In this document: piece by piece, positions 57,222 through 63,385 of the stretch
Numbering within the stretch: the first letter of the stretch is position 1
How the letters are laid out: each line of letters opens with the position of its first letter
Origin: Fibrobacter sp. UBA4297
Lineage (GTDB): Bacteria > Fibrobacterota > Fibrobacteria > Fibrobacterales > Fibrobacteraceae
NCBI RefSeq assembly: GCF_002394865.1
Contig: NZ_DGUZ01000010.1
Coordinates: 166,262 to 229,646 of the forward strand
DNA length: 63,385 bases
Reading direction: 5' to 3'
The notes under the pieces: generated by a model
The model's database searches: none
Seen by the model: the letters and a program-made list of their open reading frames with translations, nothing else
Told to the model about the DNA's origin: nothing
Translations under genes and position numbers: made by a program

Positions 57222-57387
57222 AAAAAAAGGGCATCTCCTACGGTACGAACACTCGAAACTACTATTTTACAATGATAGCAGCGCCTCGGGGATTTGTTTT
57301 TCGCGTCGATGCGCGCCTAAACTGAACCACAAGAGCAACGAGCTGATTTATTCCTGTTAGATCGGGTGTAAAATCCGTGGGATGCCC
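57222..57387 (-). ncRNA. ssrS: Candidate 6S-like regulatory RNA downstream of zapA
   Basis: No gene fits this 276-nt spacer on the minus strand. It holds a promoter (see 57394-57422). From about G57387 the transcript opens GGGCATCCCACGG; it ends CCGTaGGaGATGCCC followed by seven T (57222-57228). The ends pair over 13 bp with two bulged A. ACACCCGA/TCGAGTGT extends the stem, and inner hairpins include CTGCTAT/ATAGTAG. Length about 166 nt, paired ends, an internal bubble and the place after zapA fit 6S RNA, which mimics open promoter DNA. There is no tRNA-like end or SRP motif. The call rests on structure and synteny only. Confidence 0.6.
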
Positions 57388-57393
57388 ACGTAT

Positions 57394-57422
57394 AATATAT
57401 GTTTCTTGATGGATAAAAACAA
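57394..57422 (-). promoter_or_regulatory. Promoter of the candidate 6S-like RNA
   Basis: On the minus strand TTGTTT (57422-57417), a 17-nt spacer and TATATT (57399-57394) lead to a predicted start near 57387. It lies between the zapA terminator and the RNA. Confidence 0.6.
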
Positions 57423-57429
57423 GGGAAAA

Positions 57430-57464
57430 TCACAAAAAAAATCTCGGCAAAAATACCGAGATTT
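57430..57464 (-). terminator. Terminator of the zapB-zapA unit
   Basis: On the minus strand AAATCTCGG (57464-57456), loop, CCGAGATTT (57447-57439) and then more T. It lies 30 nt after the zapA stop and insulates zapA from the RNA downstream. Confidence 0.85.
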
Positions 57465-57494
57465 CGTAAGTGTATTAAATGTATCCGGATTGGC

Positions 57495-57809
57495 TTAAAC
57501 TTGGTTGTCGGCTTTAGGGAGGCCCTCGTCCAATTGGAGCGAAAGTTCCCTAAGGTCCTTATCCATCAGGTCGTGGTATGTTTTGGCCTTGCGCAATTGC
57601 TTACGCAGCTCGACAATCTCGGAAGTGAGTTCCACAGCCAGTAGGCACAGCTGCTTCTTCAGTTCCAGTTTAAATTTCGAGGAATTATCGAGACGACTTT
57701 CGATGAAATCGACGATTTCCTTCAAGTCCGTATCGGGCAAGTCTGTGCGGATGTGGATGCGTTCTTGAGCGACGTTAATGCTGACTGATCTAAGTGTCTC
57801 GTTTGCCAT
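57495..57809 (-). CDS. zapA: Cell division protein ZapA
   Basis: The protein is 104 residues. SVSINVAQERIHIRTDLPDT starts the ZapA globular head; the rest is one long helix (LKLELKKQLCLLAVELTSEI-like, then LRELSLQLDEG). ZapA bundles FtsZ filaments at the Z ring and is bridged to other divisome parts by ZapB. The gene upstream by 45 nt encodes a long coiled coil, as expected of a ZapB-type partner. Confidence 0.82.
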   Translation of the reverse strand: MANETLRSVSINVAQERIHIRTDLPDTDLKEIVDFIESRLDNSSKFKLELKKQLCLLAVELTSEIVELRKQLRKAKTYHDLMDKDLRELSLQLDEGLPKADNQV

Positions 57810-57854
57810 ATTATTTCATTCCTACGCCGAATGGATCGTTATCCAACAACCACC

Positions 57855-58751
57855 TTAGCCGAAAAAACCGGGTTGCGAGCCTCCATTGCTCGCGAACAGG
57901 TCAGGGTTTTCTTCTTGCGGTTTGTTTTCAGCCTGCTGTTCTGGTGCTTGTTCTGCGGCCGGCTCGTTGATATTGATTTCGGTACCGAGTTCGCTTTCGA
58001 TTGTAGAAAGGAGCTGCTGGAACTTGCTCTGGGCTTCGGAAATTTCGTTGCTCTGGTTCTGGACCTGGTTGTTGAGGTTGTCGATGATGTCGTTCTTTTC
58101 GGCGACCTGACCGTTGAGGCAATCGATGATGTTGTTCTTTTCGTCCATCTGGCCGTTAAGAGAATCAATGATGCCGTTCTTTTCGGCGACCTGGCCGTTG
58201 AGGGAATCGATGATACCGTTCTTTTCGGCGACCTGACCGTTGAGGCTGTCGATGATGCCATTCTTTTCGGTGACCTGACCGTTGAGGGCGTCAATGATAC
58301 CGTTCTTTTCGTTGATCTGGCCGTTGAGGCTGTCGATAATGCCATTCTTTTCGTTAACTTGTCCGTTCAAGGAATTGATGGCGTTGTCCTTTTCAGCGAT
58401 TTGACCGTTGAGGCTATCGATGGTTCCGTTCTTTTCGGCGACCTGGCCGTTAAGGGCGTCAATGATGCCGTTCTTTTCGTTGATTTGGGCGTTCAAGTTG
58501 TCGATAATGCCGTTCTTTTCATTAATCGCTTCGTCTTGGGCGGCGGCCTGGTTGGCTCTTGCATTGAGGGCGGCTTCGTAGTCGGCAATCTTTGCGTTGG
58601 CGGAGTCCAACAGGTTTTTCTGGTCTTCGGCTTGGGCGTCTTTGCCTTCGAGAAGCTGCTTGAGTTTGGCGTTTTCTTCGCGCAGGGCGCGTACCGTTCC
58701 GAGGACGCTTTCAACCTTCTGCGACAACAAGTTCATGTTTTCGAAATTCAT
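57855..58751 (-). CDS. ZapB-like coiled-coil protein of eleven 14-residue repeats
   Basis: The protein is 298 residues without signal or TM. The N-terminal 40 residues (NLLSQKVESVLGTVRALREE then NAKLKQLL) look like a ZapB heptad helix. Residues about 76-229 are eleven tandem 14-mers close to VAEKNGIIDSLNGQ, two heptads each. The C-terminus is Pro/Gln/Glu-rich and ends GGSQPGFFG. It precedes zapA in one unit, so a Z-ring role is likely. ZapB itself is about 80 residues, so this is a repeat-expanded version or an analogue. Confidence 0.82.
   Translation of the reverse strand: MNFENMNLLSQKVESVLGTVRALREENAKLKQLLEGKDAQAEDQKNLLDSANAKIADYEAALNARANQAAAQDEAINEKNGIIDNLNAQINEKNGIIDALNGQVAEKNGTIDSLNGQIAEKDNAINSLNGQVNEKNGIIDSLNGQINEKNGIIDALNGQVTEKNGIIDSLNGQVAEKNGIIDSLNGQVAEKNGIIDSLNGQMDEKNNIIDCLNGQVAEKNDIIDNLNNQVQNQSNEISEAQSKFQQLLSTIESELGTEININEPAAEQAPEQQAENKPQEENPDLFASNGGSQPGFFG
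58065..58526 (-). repeat. Eleven tandem 42-bp coding repeats inside the ZapB-like gene
   Basis: Each unit encodes one 14-mer (consensus VAEKNGIIDSLNGQ). Several neighbouring units are nearly identical at DNA level, so the copy number could vary between strains. Confidence 0.85.
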
Positions 58752-58945
58752 TATTTCTCCATATTTGGCGGGGTGCGAAACTTACTATGTAAGATATATA
58801 AAATTTTCTTGTAACTAGAGTATGATAAAATGTAAAATGACCTTTGGATTTTAGTTTTTTTTTGCTTTGCCATCTCCTGTCTTTTATGCTGCCATTCCCG
58901 ATTTATTCGGGGATCTCCATTTCATAATTGATAAAAAGGAATTGC
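58752..58945. other. Intergenic region upstream of the ZapB-like gene
   Basis: No gene is visible. GCCATTCCCGATTTATTCGG (near 58890) with GGGGATCTCC is a degenerate member of the hairpin repeat family. The promoter of the minus-strand unit should lie near 58760-58860, but I cannot place it. Confidence 0.4.
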
Positions 58946-58973
58946 TTGTTTTATTGGGGCGCGACAATATAAA
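58946..58973 (+). promoter_or_regulatory. Probable promoter of uvrC
   Basis: TTGTTT (58946-58951), a 16-nt spacer and TATAAA (58968-58973), 24 nt before ATG 58997. Confidence 0.5.
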
Positions 58974-58996
58974 AAATTAAATAGATTTGAAGTTGC

Positions 58997-60856
58997 ATGA
59001 TTCCAGTAAGTGAACACATTGAGCGACGACTGGCGGAGCTCCCTCTGCTACCTGGGGTGTACATTATGAAGAACGCCCAGGGGAAGATTATATACATAGG
59101 GAAGGCGAAGGTCTTGAAGAACCGCGTGTCGAGCTACTTTGACGGCAGCGACCATGCCGGCCATCGTGCGGCGACACTCATGCTCCCGTATATCCGCGAC
59201 ATCGAGTGGATCATCACGGAGAGCGAAACTGAAGCGCTCATCTTGGAAGCAAATCTCATCCGAAAGCATACGCCTAAGTACAACGTATTGCTTAAGGACG
59301 ACAAGCATTTTCCGTATCTGGCGTTCTCGGTGAACGAACCGTTCCCGCGGTTGTTCTTGAGCCGTTCGGTCAAGAAGGATGGCTGCCTGTATTACGGGCC
59401 TTATATGAGTTCGCGCATGATCCGTCAGTTGCAGGACATTGCAGCGAGACTGTTCCAGATTCGCGAATGCAAACTGAAGTTGCCTCTCAATCGGCCAGTG
59501 CGCCCTTGCCTCAATTACCACATCGGGCGCTGTGGCGCTCCGTGTGCAGGGCTTGTGACGCGTGAGGAGTACCAGAAGAAAGTGGCTCAGACGCAGATGC
59601 TCTTGGGCGGCAAGCGAGATGACTTGATTCAACTTTGGGAACGCGAAATGCTCGAGGCGAGCGAACGCATGGATTTCGAGACGGCGGCGAAAAAGCGTGA
59701 TGCGATTCAGGCGCTCAAGGCGACGAGTGCGCACCAGAAAACGGACGTGTCCGATGCGAGCCTCTGCGTGGACGTGCTCTCGCTCAAGCGGAATGGCACG
59801 ATGGCTGCCGCCGTGATTTTCGAGTACCGCAACGGCGTGCTTTGCGGGCGCCGCCACTATCGCCTGGAATGTAAGCTCGAAGATGACGAGACGGAAATTT
59901 TCCGCCAGATGGTGGTGCAATGGTATATGGACGTGGAATTTATTCCGGGCGAAATTGCAACGGATGTGTCGCTCCCGACGGACATGTCGGAGCGTGAGTC
60001 CATTGAACAGGCGCTTGCATCCAAGACGACGCACAAGGTCGTGCTCACGAATCCGCAGCGCGGCGAGAAGCTCGGGTTCCTGAAACTCGCCTCGGCGAAT
60101 GCCGACATGATTCTCGTGGAAATGCGCGCCGAAGTGCAGAAGTACAGCGAAATCGACAGCAGCGTTTTTGAATTGCAGAAAGTTCTCGGCTTAAAGAAAA
60201 CTCCGTTCCGCATCGAGTGCGTGGATATTTCTCATTTGTCAGGAACGAATACGGTCGCAAGCCTTGTGGCGTTCAAGAACGGGCGTCCCGATAAGAGCAA
60301 TTACCGCAAGTTTATCATCAAGACTGTAACGGGAGTCGATGACTTTGCAAGCATGCGCGAAGTGATGACCCGCCGCATCCGTCGTTTGGAAGATGAAGGA
60401 ATCCCCATGCCCGACTTGTGGGTGTGCGATGGCGGTAAAGGCCAGGTCGATGCCACGATGCAGATTTTAAAGGAACTTGGTCACGATAAGGACTTGCCGC
60501 TGATTGGGCTTGCAAAGCGTCTCGAAGAAATCGTGTTTCCCGATGACCGCAAAAGCATTGTGCTGCACCGTACAAGCCCCGCGCTAAAGCTCTTGCAGAA
60601 TGCCCGCGACGAGGCTCACCGATTTGCTATTACATATCAGCGCAGCAAACGCAAAAAAGATCTCGAAGTCGAATGGCTCAAAATGCCGGGCGTCGGTCAC
60701 GAAACCCGCATCAAGATTTTGAGCAAGTACAAGAGCGCCGAAGCGTTTATGGATGCCCCGCTCGAAGACATCATCGATTTGCTTGGAAAAGTCCGTGGCA
60801 CAAAGCTCCGCGAACAAGTCGCCGAATACTGCGCTGGCCCCACTGAAGAATCGTAG
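58997..60856 (+). CDS. uvrC: UvrABC system protein C
   Basis: The protein is 619 residues. The N-terminal GIY-YIG nuclease has LPGVYIMKNAQGKIIYIGKA and RVSSYF. A central Cys cluster (CLNYHIGRCGAPCAG), the UVR helix (near 210, RMDFETAAKKRDAIQALK), the RNase H-like nuclease domain (ECVDISHLSGTNTVASLVAF, DLWVCDGGKGQVDA) and C-terminal HhH motifs follow. UvrC makes both incisions in nucleotide excision repair with UvrB. It is a single gene with no terminator visible before the next promoter region. Confidence 0.97.
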   Translation: MIPVSEHIERRLAELPLLPGVYIMKNAQGKIIYIGKAKVLKNRVSSYFDGSDHAGHRAATLMLPYIRDIEWIITESETEALILEANLIRKHTPKYNVLLKDDKHFPYLAFSVNEPFPRLFLSRSVKKDGCLYYGPYMSSRMIRQLQDIAARLFQIRECKLKLPLNRPVRPCLNYHIGRCGAPCAGLVTREEYQKKVAQTQMLLGGKRDDLIQLWEREMLEASERMDFETAAKKRDAIQALKATSAHQKTDVSDASLCVDVLSLKRNGTMAAAVIFEYRNGVLCGRRHYRLECKLEDDETEIFRQMVVQWYMDVEFIPGEIATDVSLPTDMSERESIEQALASKTTHKVVLTNPQRGEKLGFLKLASANADMILVEMRAEVQKYSEIDSSVFELQKVLGLKKTPFRIECVDISHLSGTNTVASLVAFKNGRPDKSNYRKFIIKTVTGVDDFASMREVMTRRIRRLEDEGIPMPDLWVCDGGKGQVDATMQILKELGHDKDLPLIGLAKRLEEIVFPDDRKSIVLHRTSPALKLLQNARDEAHRFAITYQRSKRKKDLEVEWLKMPGVGHETRIKILSKYKSAEAFMDAPLEDIIDLLGKVRGTKLREQVAEYCAGPTEES

Positions 60857-61074
60857 CTCTTCCAGCTGTTATCCAATAACTAATGGCCAATGACTGTTGA
60901 CCAACAACTACTTTGTAAACATTTCTAAATGTAAAATTTTGTTAGTCCGTTTTGAGAAATCATCAAGGGATTTTTACCAAGTTCAAAAATAATTTTGAAT
61001 TGGAATAATCTATATTAGATTTGAATTTTCAATTAAAAGGGGCCCCGCAAAGGCCCTATTCTAAGAGGACTCAA
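60857..61074. promoter_or_regulatory. Intergenic region with CTAAT-type repeat and operator-like palindrome
   Basis: 60861-60911 carries CCAATAACTAATGGCCAATG and related units of the repeat class at 18068 and 35340. TTCAAAA (60982-60988), ATAA, TTTTGAA (60993-60999) is a perfect palindrome just upstream of TATATT (61011-61016). A hairpin AGGGGCC...GGCCCT (61037-61058) lies in the leader, before AAGAGGAC and ATG 61075. Confidence 0.5.
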
Positions 61075-62892
61075 ATGATTGGATTGAAATCGATTGCTAG
61101 AACGGCCTTGGTGCTTTCGGCAACTGGCGCACTTTTTGGGTGCGGTAGCTCATCGCAAGACGAGCTTGCCAGCGGTTCCTTGCCGCGTCAGGAAACGCTC
61201 TATTTGTCTGGGCAGCAGAATGATGCTCCTGGTACGTTCAACCCCCTTGCAGAAAGCTGGATGACAACCTGGCCTGTGAGTGGTCGTTTCAACTTGATGT
61301 ACGAACCGCTTCTCACCTACAACTCTTTGACGGGTGAAATCGAATCCCTCCTTGGCTCGCTCGTGAGCAAGAACAACGACTCTATCGTTGTCGACTTGAA
61401 CCCGGCTGCAAAGTGGAGCGATGGTGAAAAGGTTACTTCCCGTGACGTGAAGTTCATCTACACGATGGGTTCCATCAACACTAGCGAACAGATTTCCGCA
61501 ATCCACGTCGATACTGTTAAATCCGAACCGGCAGGTGCAGTGGAACGTATTGCCTTCCTCGTGAACAAGAAGCAGCGCAACAACCCGCTTTCTGTTCTTG
61601 ACTTGTTGCAGGCTATCCGCATTGTCCCGGCTCACGTGTTTGAACCGCTTATCGAAAAGCTTGGCTCCAAGGACGAAGTGAAGAAACTCCCGATGGACCA
61701 GAATCCGGTTGTTTCCGGCCCGTACGCTCTCCGCAGTGCCGACCCGAACAAGATTATTCTTGAACGCCGTGACGACTACTGGGGCAATGCCGCTCTCCAC
61801 AATGGTCAGCTCCCTGCTCCGAAGTATATCGTTCATCCGATTTACAAGAACAACGAACACAACACCATCGCTATGCGTAGCGGCAACCTCGACGCATCCC
61901 AGAGCTACATCCCGCGTATCAACCGCAAGGCTGGCGCTGGCGTACATACATGGCTCAATGAACCGCCGTATTTCTTGCCGGGTGCAATGCCGATGCTCAT
62001 CATCAACACGATGAAGGAGCCGCTTAACGACAAGCGCTTCCGCCGTGCTCTTGCAACCGCTATCGACTACATGGCTCTCCGCAAGTTCGCTGTGTCCGAC
62101 TACACGGACCAGATCAAGCCGGGCCTCATCATGCCGACCGCTCTCGAAGGCAAGTACATCAGCGATGAAGACCTTGCGAAGTATGGTGTCAAGCTCACCA
62201 TTACCGACGAAAAGGAACGCGTCGAAACGGTGAAGCAGATGCTTTCCGAAGCTGGCTACAAGTCTGTCTGGAATGACGACGGTACGCTTGACCACATGGA
62301 AAACGCCAAGGGCGAAAAGATCCCGACGATGTACATCACGAGCCCGAACGGCTGGACCGACTGGGAAGCTATGGTGACCATCGCTGTCGAAGGTATGCGC
62401 AAGGCTGGTATCGATATTCGTGAAGGCTTCGTGGATGGCGGTTCTTACTGGCCGGCCATGGGTCTCGGTAACTTCGACCTCATCATGCACAAGCCTGTTG
62501 CTGACGTGACTCCGTCTCTTCCGTGGAGCCGCTTCAACGAAATCATGGCAAGCCGCGACTGGCAGCCGCTTGGCGCCTGGGCTGGCGTGAACATTGGCCG
62601 TTACAACCAGCCGGGCACCGAAGGTTTCCGTCCGGAAGTCGACAAGCTCCTCAATGCTATCCCGCTTATGAAGAATGCTGATTCTATCGCAACTGCTTAC
62701 CGCGAATTGAACCGAATCTTCATGGAAGACCAGCCGTCCATTCCGCTGGTTTACTTGCCGGAACAGTTCTATGAATTCAGCGACCGCGTCTGGACGAACT
62801 GGCCGACTGCTGAAAACCCGTATGCTCCTGCTCAGCTTCCGTGGGTGGCCTCGGGTACCAAGACCCTTTGGAATTTGAAGCTCGCTAAATAA
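61075..62892 (+). CDS. Peptide/dipeptide ABC transporter substrate-binding lipoprotein
   Basis: From ATG 61075 the product is 605 residues; an upstream TTG (61021) extends the frame but breaks the signal. The lipobox is LSATGALFGC. The family 5 extracellular solute-binding fold is visible: FNPLAESWMTTWPVSGRFNL, LNPAAKWSDGEKVTSRDVKF, GPYALRSADPNKIILERRDD and LNDKRFRRALATAIDYMALR. It delivers oligopeptides, or possibly oligosaccharides, to the permease encoded next. There are 17 nt to the permease, so this is an operon. Confidence 0.93.
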   Translation: MIGLKSIARTALVLSATGALFGCGSSSQDELASGSLPRQETLYLSGQQNDAPGTFNPLAESWMTTWPVSGRFNLMYEPLLTYNSLTGEIESLLGSLVSKNNDSIVVDLNPAAKWSDGEKVTSRDVKFIYTMGSINTSEQISAIHVDTVKSEPAGAVERIAFLVNKKQRNNPLSVLDLLQAIRIVPAHVFEPLIEKLGSKDEVKKLPMDQNPVVSGPYALRSADPNKIILERRDDYWGNAALHNGQLPAPKYIVHPIYKNNEHNTIAMRSGNLDASQSYIPRINRKAGAGVHTWLNEPPYFLPGAMPMLIINTMKEPLNDKRFRRALATAIDYMALRKFAVSDYTDQIKPGLIMPTALEGKYISDEDLAKYGVKLTITDEKERVETVKQMLSEAGYKSVWNDDGTLDHMENAKGEKIPTMYITSPNGWTDWEAMVTIAVEGMRKAGIDIREGFVDGGSYWPAMGLGNFDLIMHKPVADVTPSLPWSRFNEIMASRDWQPLGAWAGVNIGRYNQPGTEGFRPEVDKLLNAIPLMKNADSIATAYRELNRIFMEDQPSIPLVYLPEQFYEFSDRVWTNWPTAENPYAPAQLPWVASGTKTLWNLKLAK

Positions 62893-62909
62893 AGGATAAA
62901 GGACTACCA

Positions 62910-63385
62910 ATGCTTAAACAATATCCTATGCTACGTTATGTCCTGCAGAAGGCGTTCTGGTACTTGCTGACCTTCGTCTGCGCAGTGGCACTCAACTTCG
63001 CGTTGCCGCGTCTCGGCGACAACAACCCGGTTGACATCATCATGGGTCAAGCCGGTAAGGGCCTTTCTCCGACTGAAGCTCAGAAGAAAAAGGCAGAACT
63101 CCTCGTCTCCTTCGGTATGGCCGAAGTGGACGAAAATGGTAACGTTATCTATGAACCTGAAACTGATGCTAACGGCAACGTTATCATGCAGAAGGTTCCG
63201 AAGCTCGATGCAAACGGCCAGCCGGTCGTGAACGTCGTGAAGGTCGTTGACGAAGCCGGCAATCCGGTGATGGTCGAACGCCAGAAGCTCGATGAAGCTG
63301 GCAACCCGGTCTTTGTTGAAAAGTCTCCTGCCGCAGATAAAGGCAAGAAGGGCAAGAAAGCTAAGAAGGCTAAGAAAATCAAGGC
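62910..63385 (+). CDS. Peptide ABC transporter permease (DppB/OppB type), N-terminal part, with unusual insertion
   Basis: This is an open frame running off the right edge, 158 residues visible. TM1 (MLRYVLQKAFWYLLTFVCAV) is followed by NFALPRLGDNNPVDIIMGQA and the helix SPTEAQKKKAELLVSFGM, the conserved N-terminus of the OppB family. Where the fold would then continue, residues about 71-140 are five degenerate D-x-x-G-N/Q-(P)-V units (DENGNVIYEP, DANGNVIMQK, DANGQPVVNV, DEAGNPVMVE, DEAGNPVFVE). A Lys-rich run (KGKKGKKAKKAKKIK) follows. The rest is outside the window. Confidence 0.85.
   Translation, partial: MLKQYPMLRYVLQKAFWYLLTFVCAVALNFALPRLGDNNPVDIIMGQAGKGLSPTEAQKKKAELLVSFGMAEVDENGNVIYEPETDANGNVIMQKVPKLDANGQPVVNVVKVVDEAGNPVMVERQKLDEAGNPVFVEKSPAADKGKKGKKAKKAKKIK

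Noticed and set aside
57222..57387. tmRNA or SRP RNA instead of a 6S-like RNA
   Set aside because: There is no tRNA-like CCA end, no tag reading frame, and no SRP GGAA-type hairpin; size and closed ends fit 6S better.
58065..58526. Regular 42-bp repeats as a possible CRISPR array
   Set aside because: Units are contiguous, without unique spacers, and stay in one reading frame as a coiled coil; no cas genes are nearby.

Overview
The window is a piece of the core chromosome of a Gram-negative, anaerobic, fibre-degrading type of bacterium, most likely Fibrobacter or a close relative. This is an inference. It rests on the LPS-export and MlaD-type genes, a secreted GH26 beta-mannanase, poly-serine linkers ahead of a C-terminal sorting-like domain, an indolepyruvate:ferredoxin oxidoreductase, and many secreted or lipid-anchored proteins I cannot assign to a family. 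I see no phage, insertion sequence, plasmid region or CRISPR array.

Layout. 1-13190 is the transcription/translation block: tuf (3' end), rpmG, tRNA-Trp, secE, nusG, rplK, rplA, rplJ, rplL, an attenuator, rpoB, rpoC, rpsL, rpsG, terminator. fusA does not follow rpsG. 13190-18030 is accessory: two paralogous lipoproteins flank a divergent GH26 enzyme and another lipoprotein, followed by a likely beta-barrel protein. 18030-21150 holds enolase with an odd Lys/Ala/Cys tail and a PRPP synthetase. 21230-28110 holds two adjacent hybrid histidine kinases. 28199-31058 holds nhaA, a GIY-YIG protein and an unknown protein. 31124-38825 (minus strand) holds an Ig-like repeat surface protein, a TSUP permease overlapping a lipoprotein, and a class A penicillin-binding protein. 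Then come tRNA-Ser(GCU), a membrane diguanylate cyclase, a small Cys-cluster coiled-coil protein, and a barrel-like protein with a large lipoprotein.

45188-47347 is iorA-iorB; IorA lacks the usual C-terminal ferredoxin domain. 47437-48446 is a decaying toxin-antitoxin area: an intact RelB/DinJ-like antitoxin, a YafQ-like toxin broken at an A9 run, and two truncated antitoxin/XRE-like fragments. 48469-55427 is a tightly packed envelope/regulatory operon: lptC, lptA-like, lptB, rpoN, hpf, hprK, mlaD-like. dksA/traR follows. 56151-58751 (minus strand) runs, in transcription order, from a ZapB-like coiled-coil protein built of eleven 14-residue repeats, through zapA and its terminator and a candidate 6S-like RNA, to a serine hydrolase. 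uvrC and the start of an oligopeptide ABC transporter operon close the window; its first permease carries an unusual repeat-rich insertion.

The strongest leads are the ncRNA downstream of zapA, the permease insertion, the homopolymer-frameshifted YafQ, the repeat-built ZapB partner, and several families of intergenic repeats. I did not find a clearly new multi-gene defence or metabolic system.
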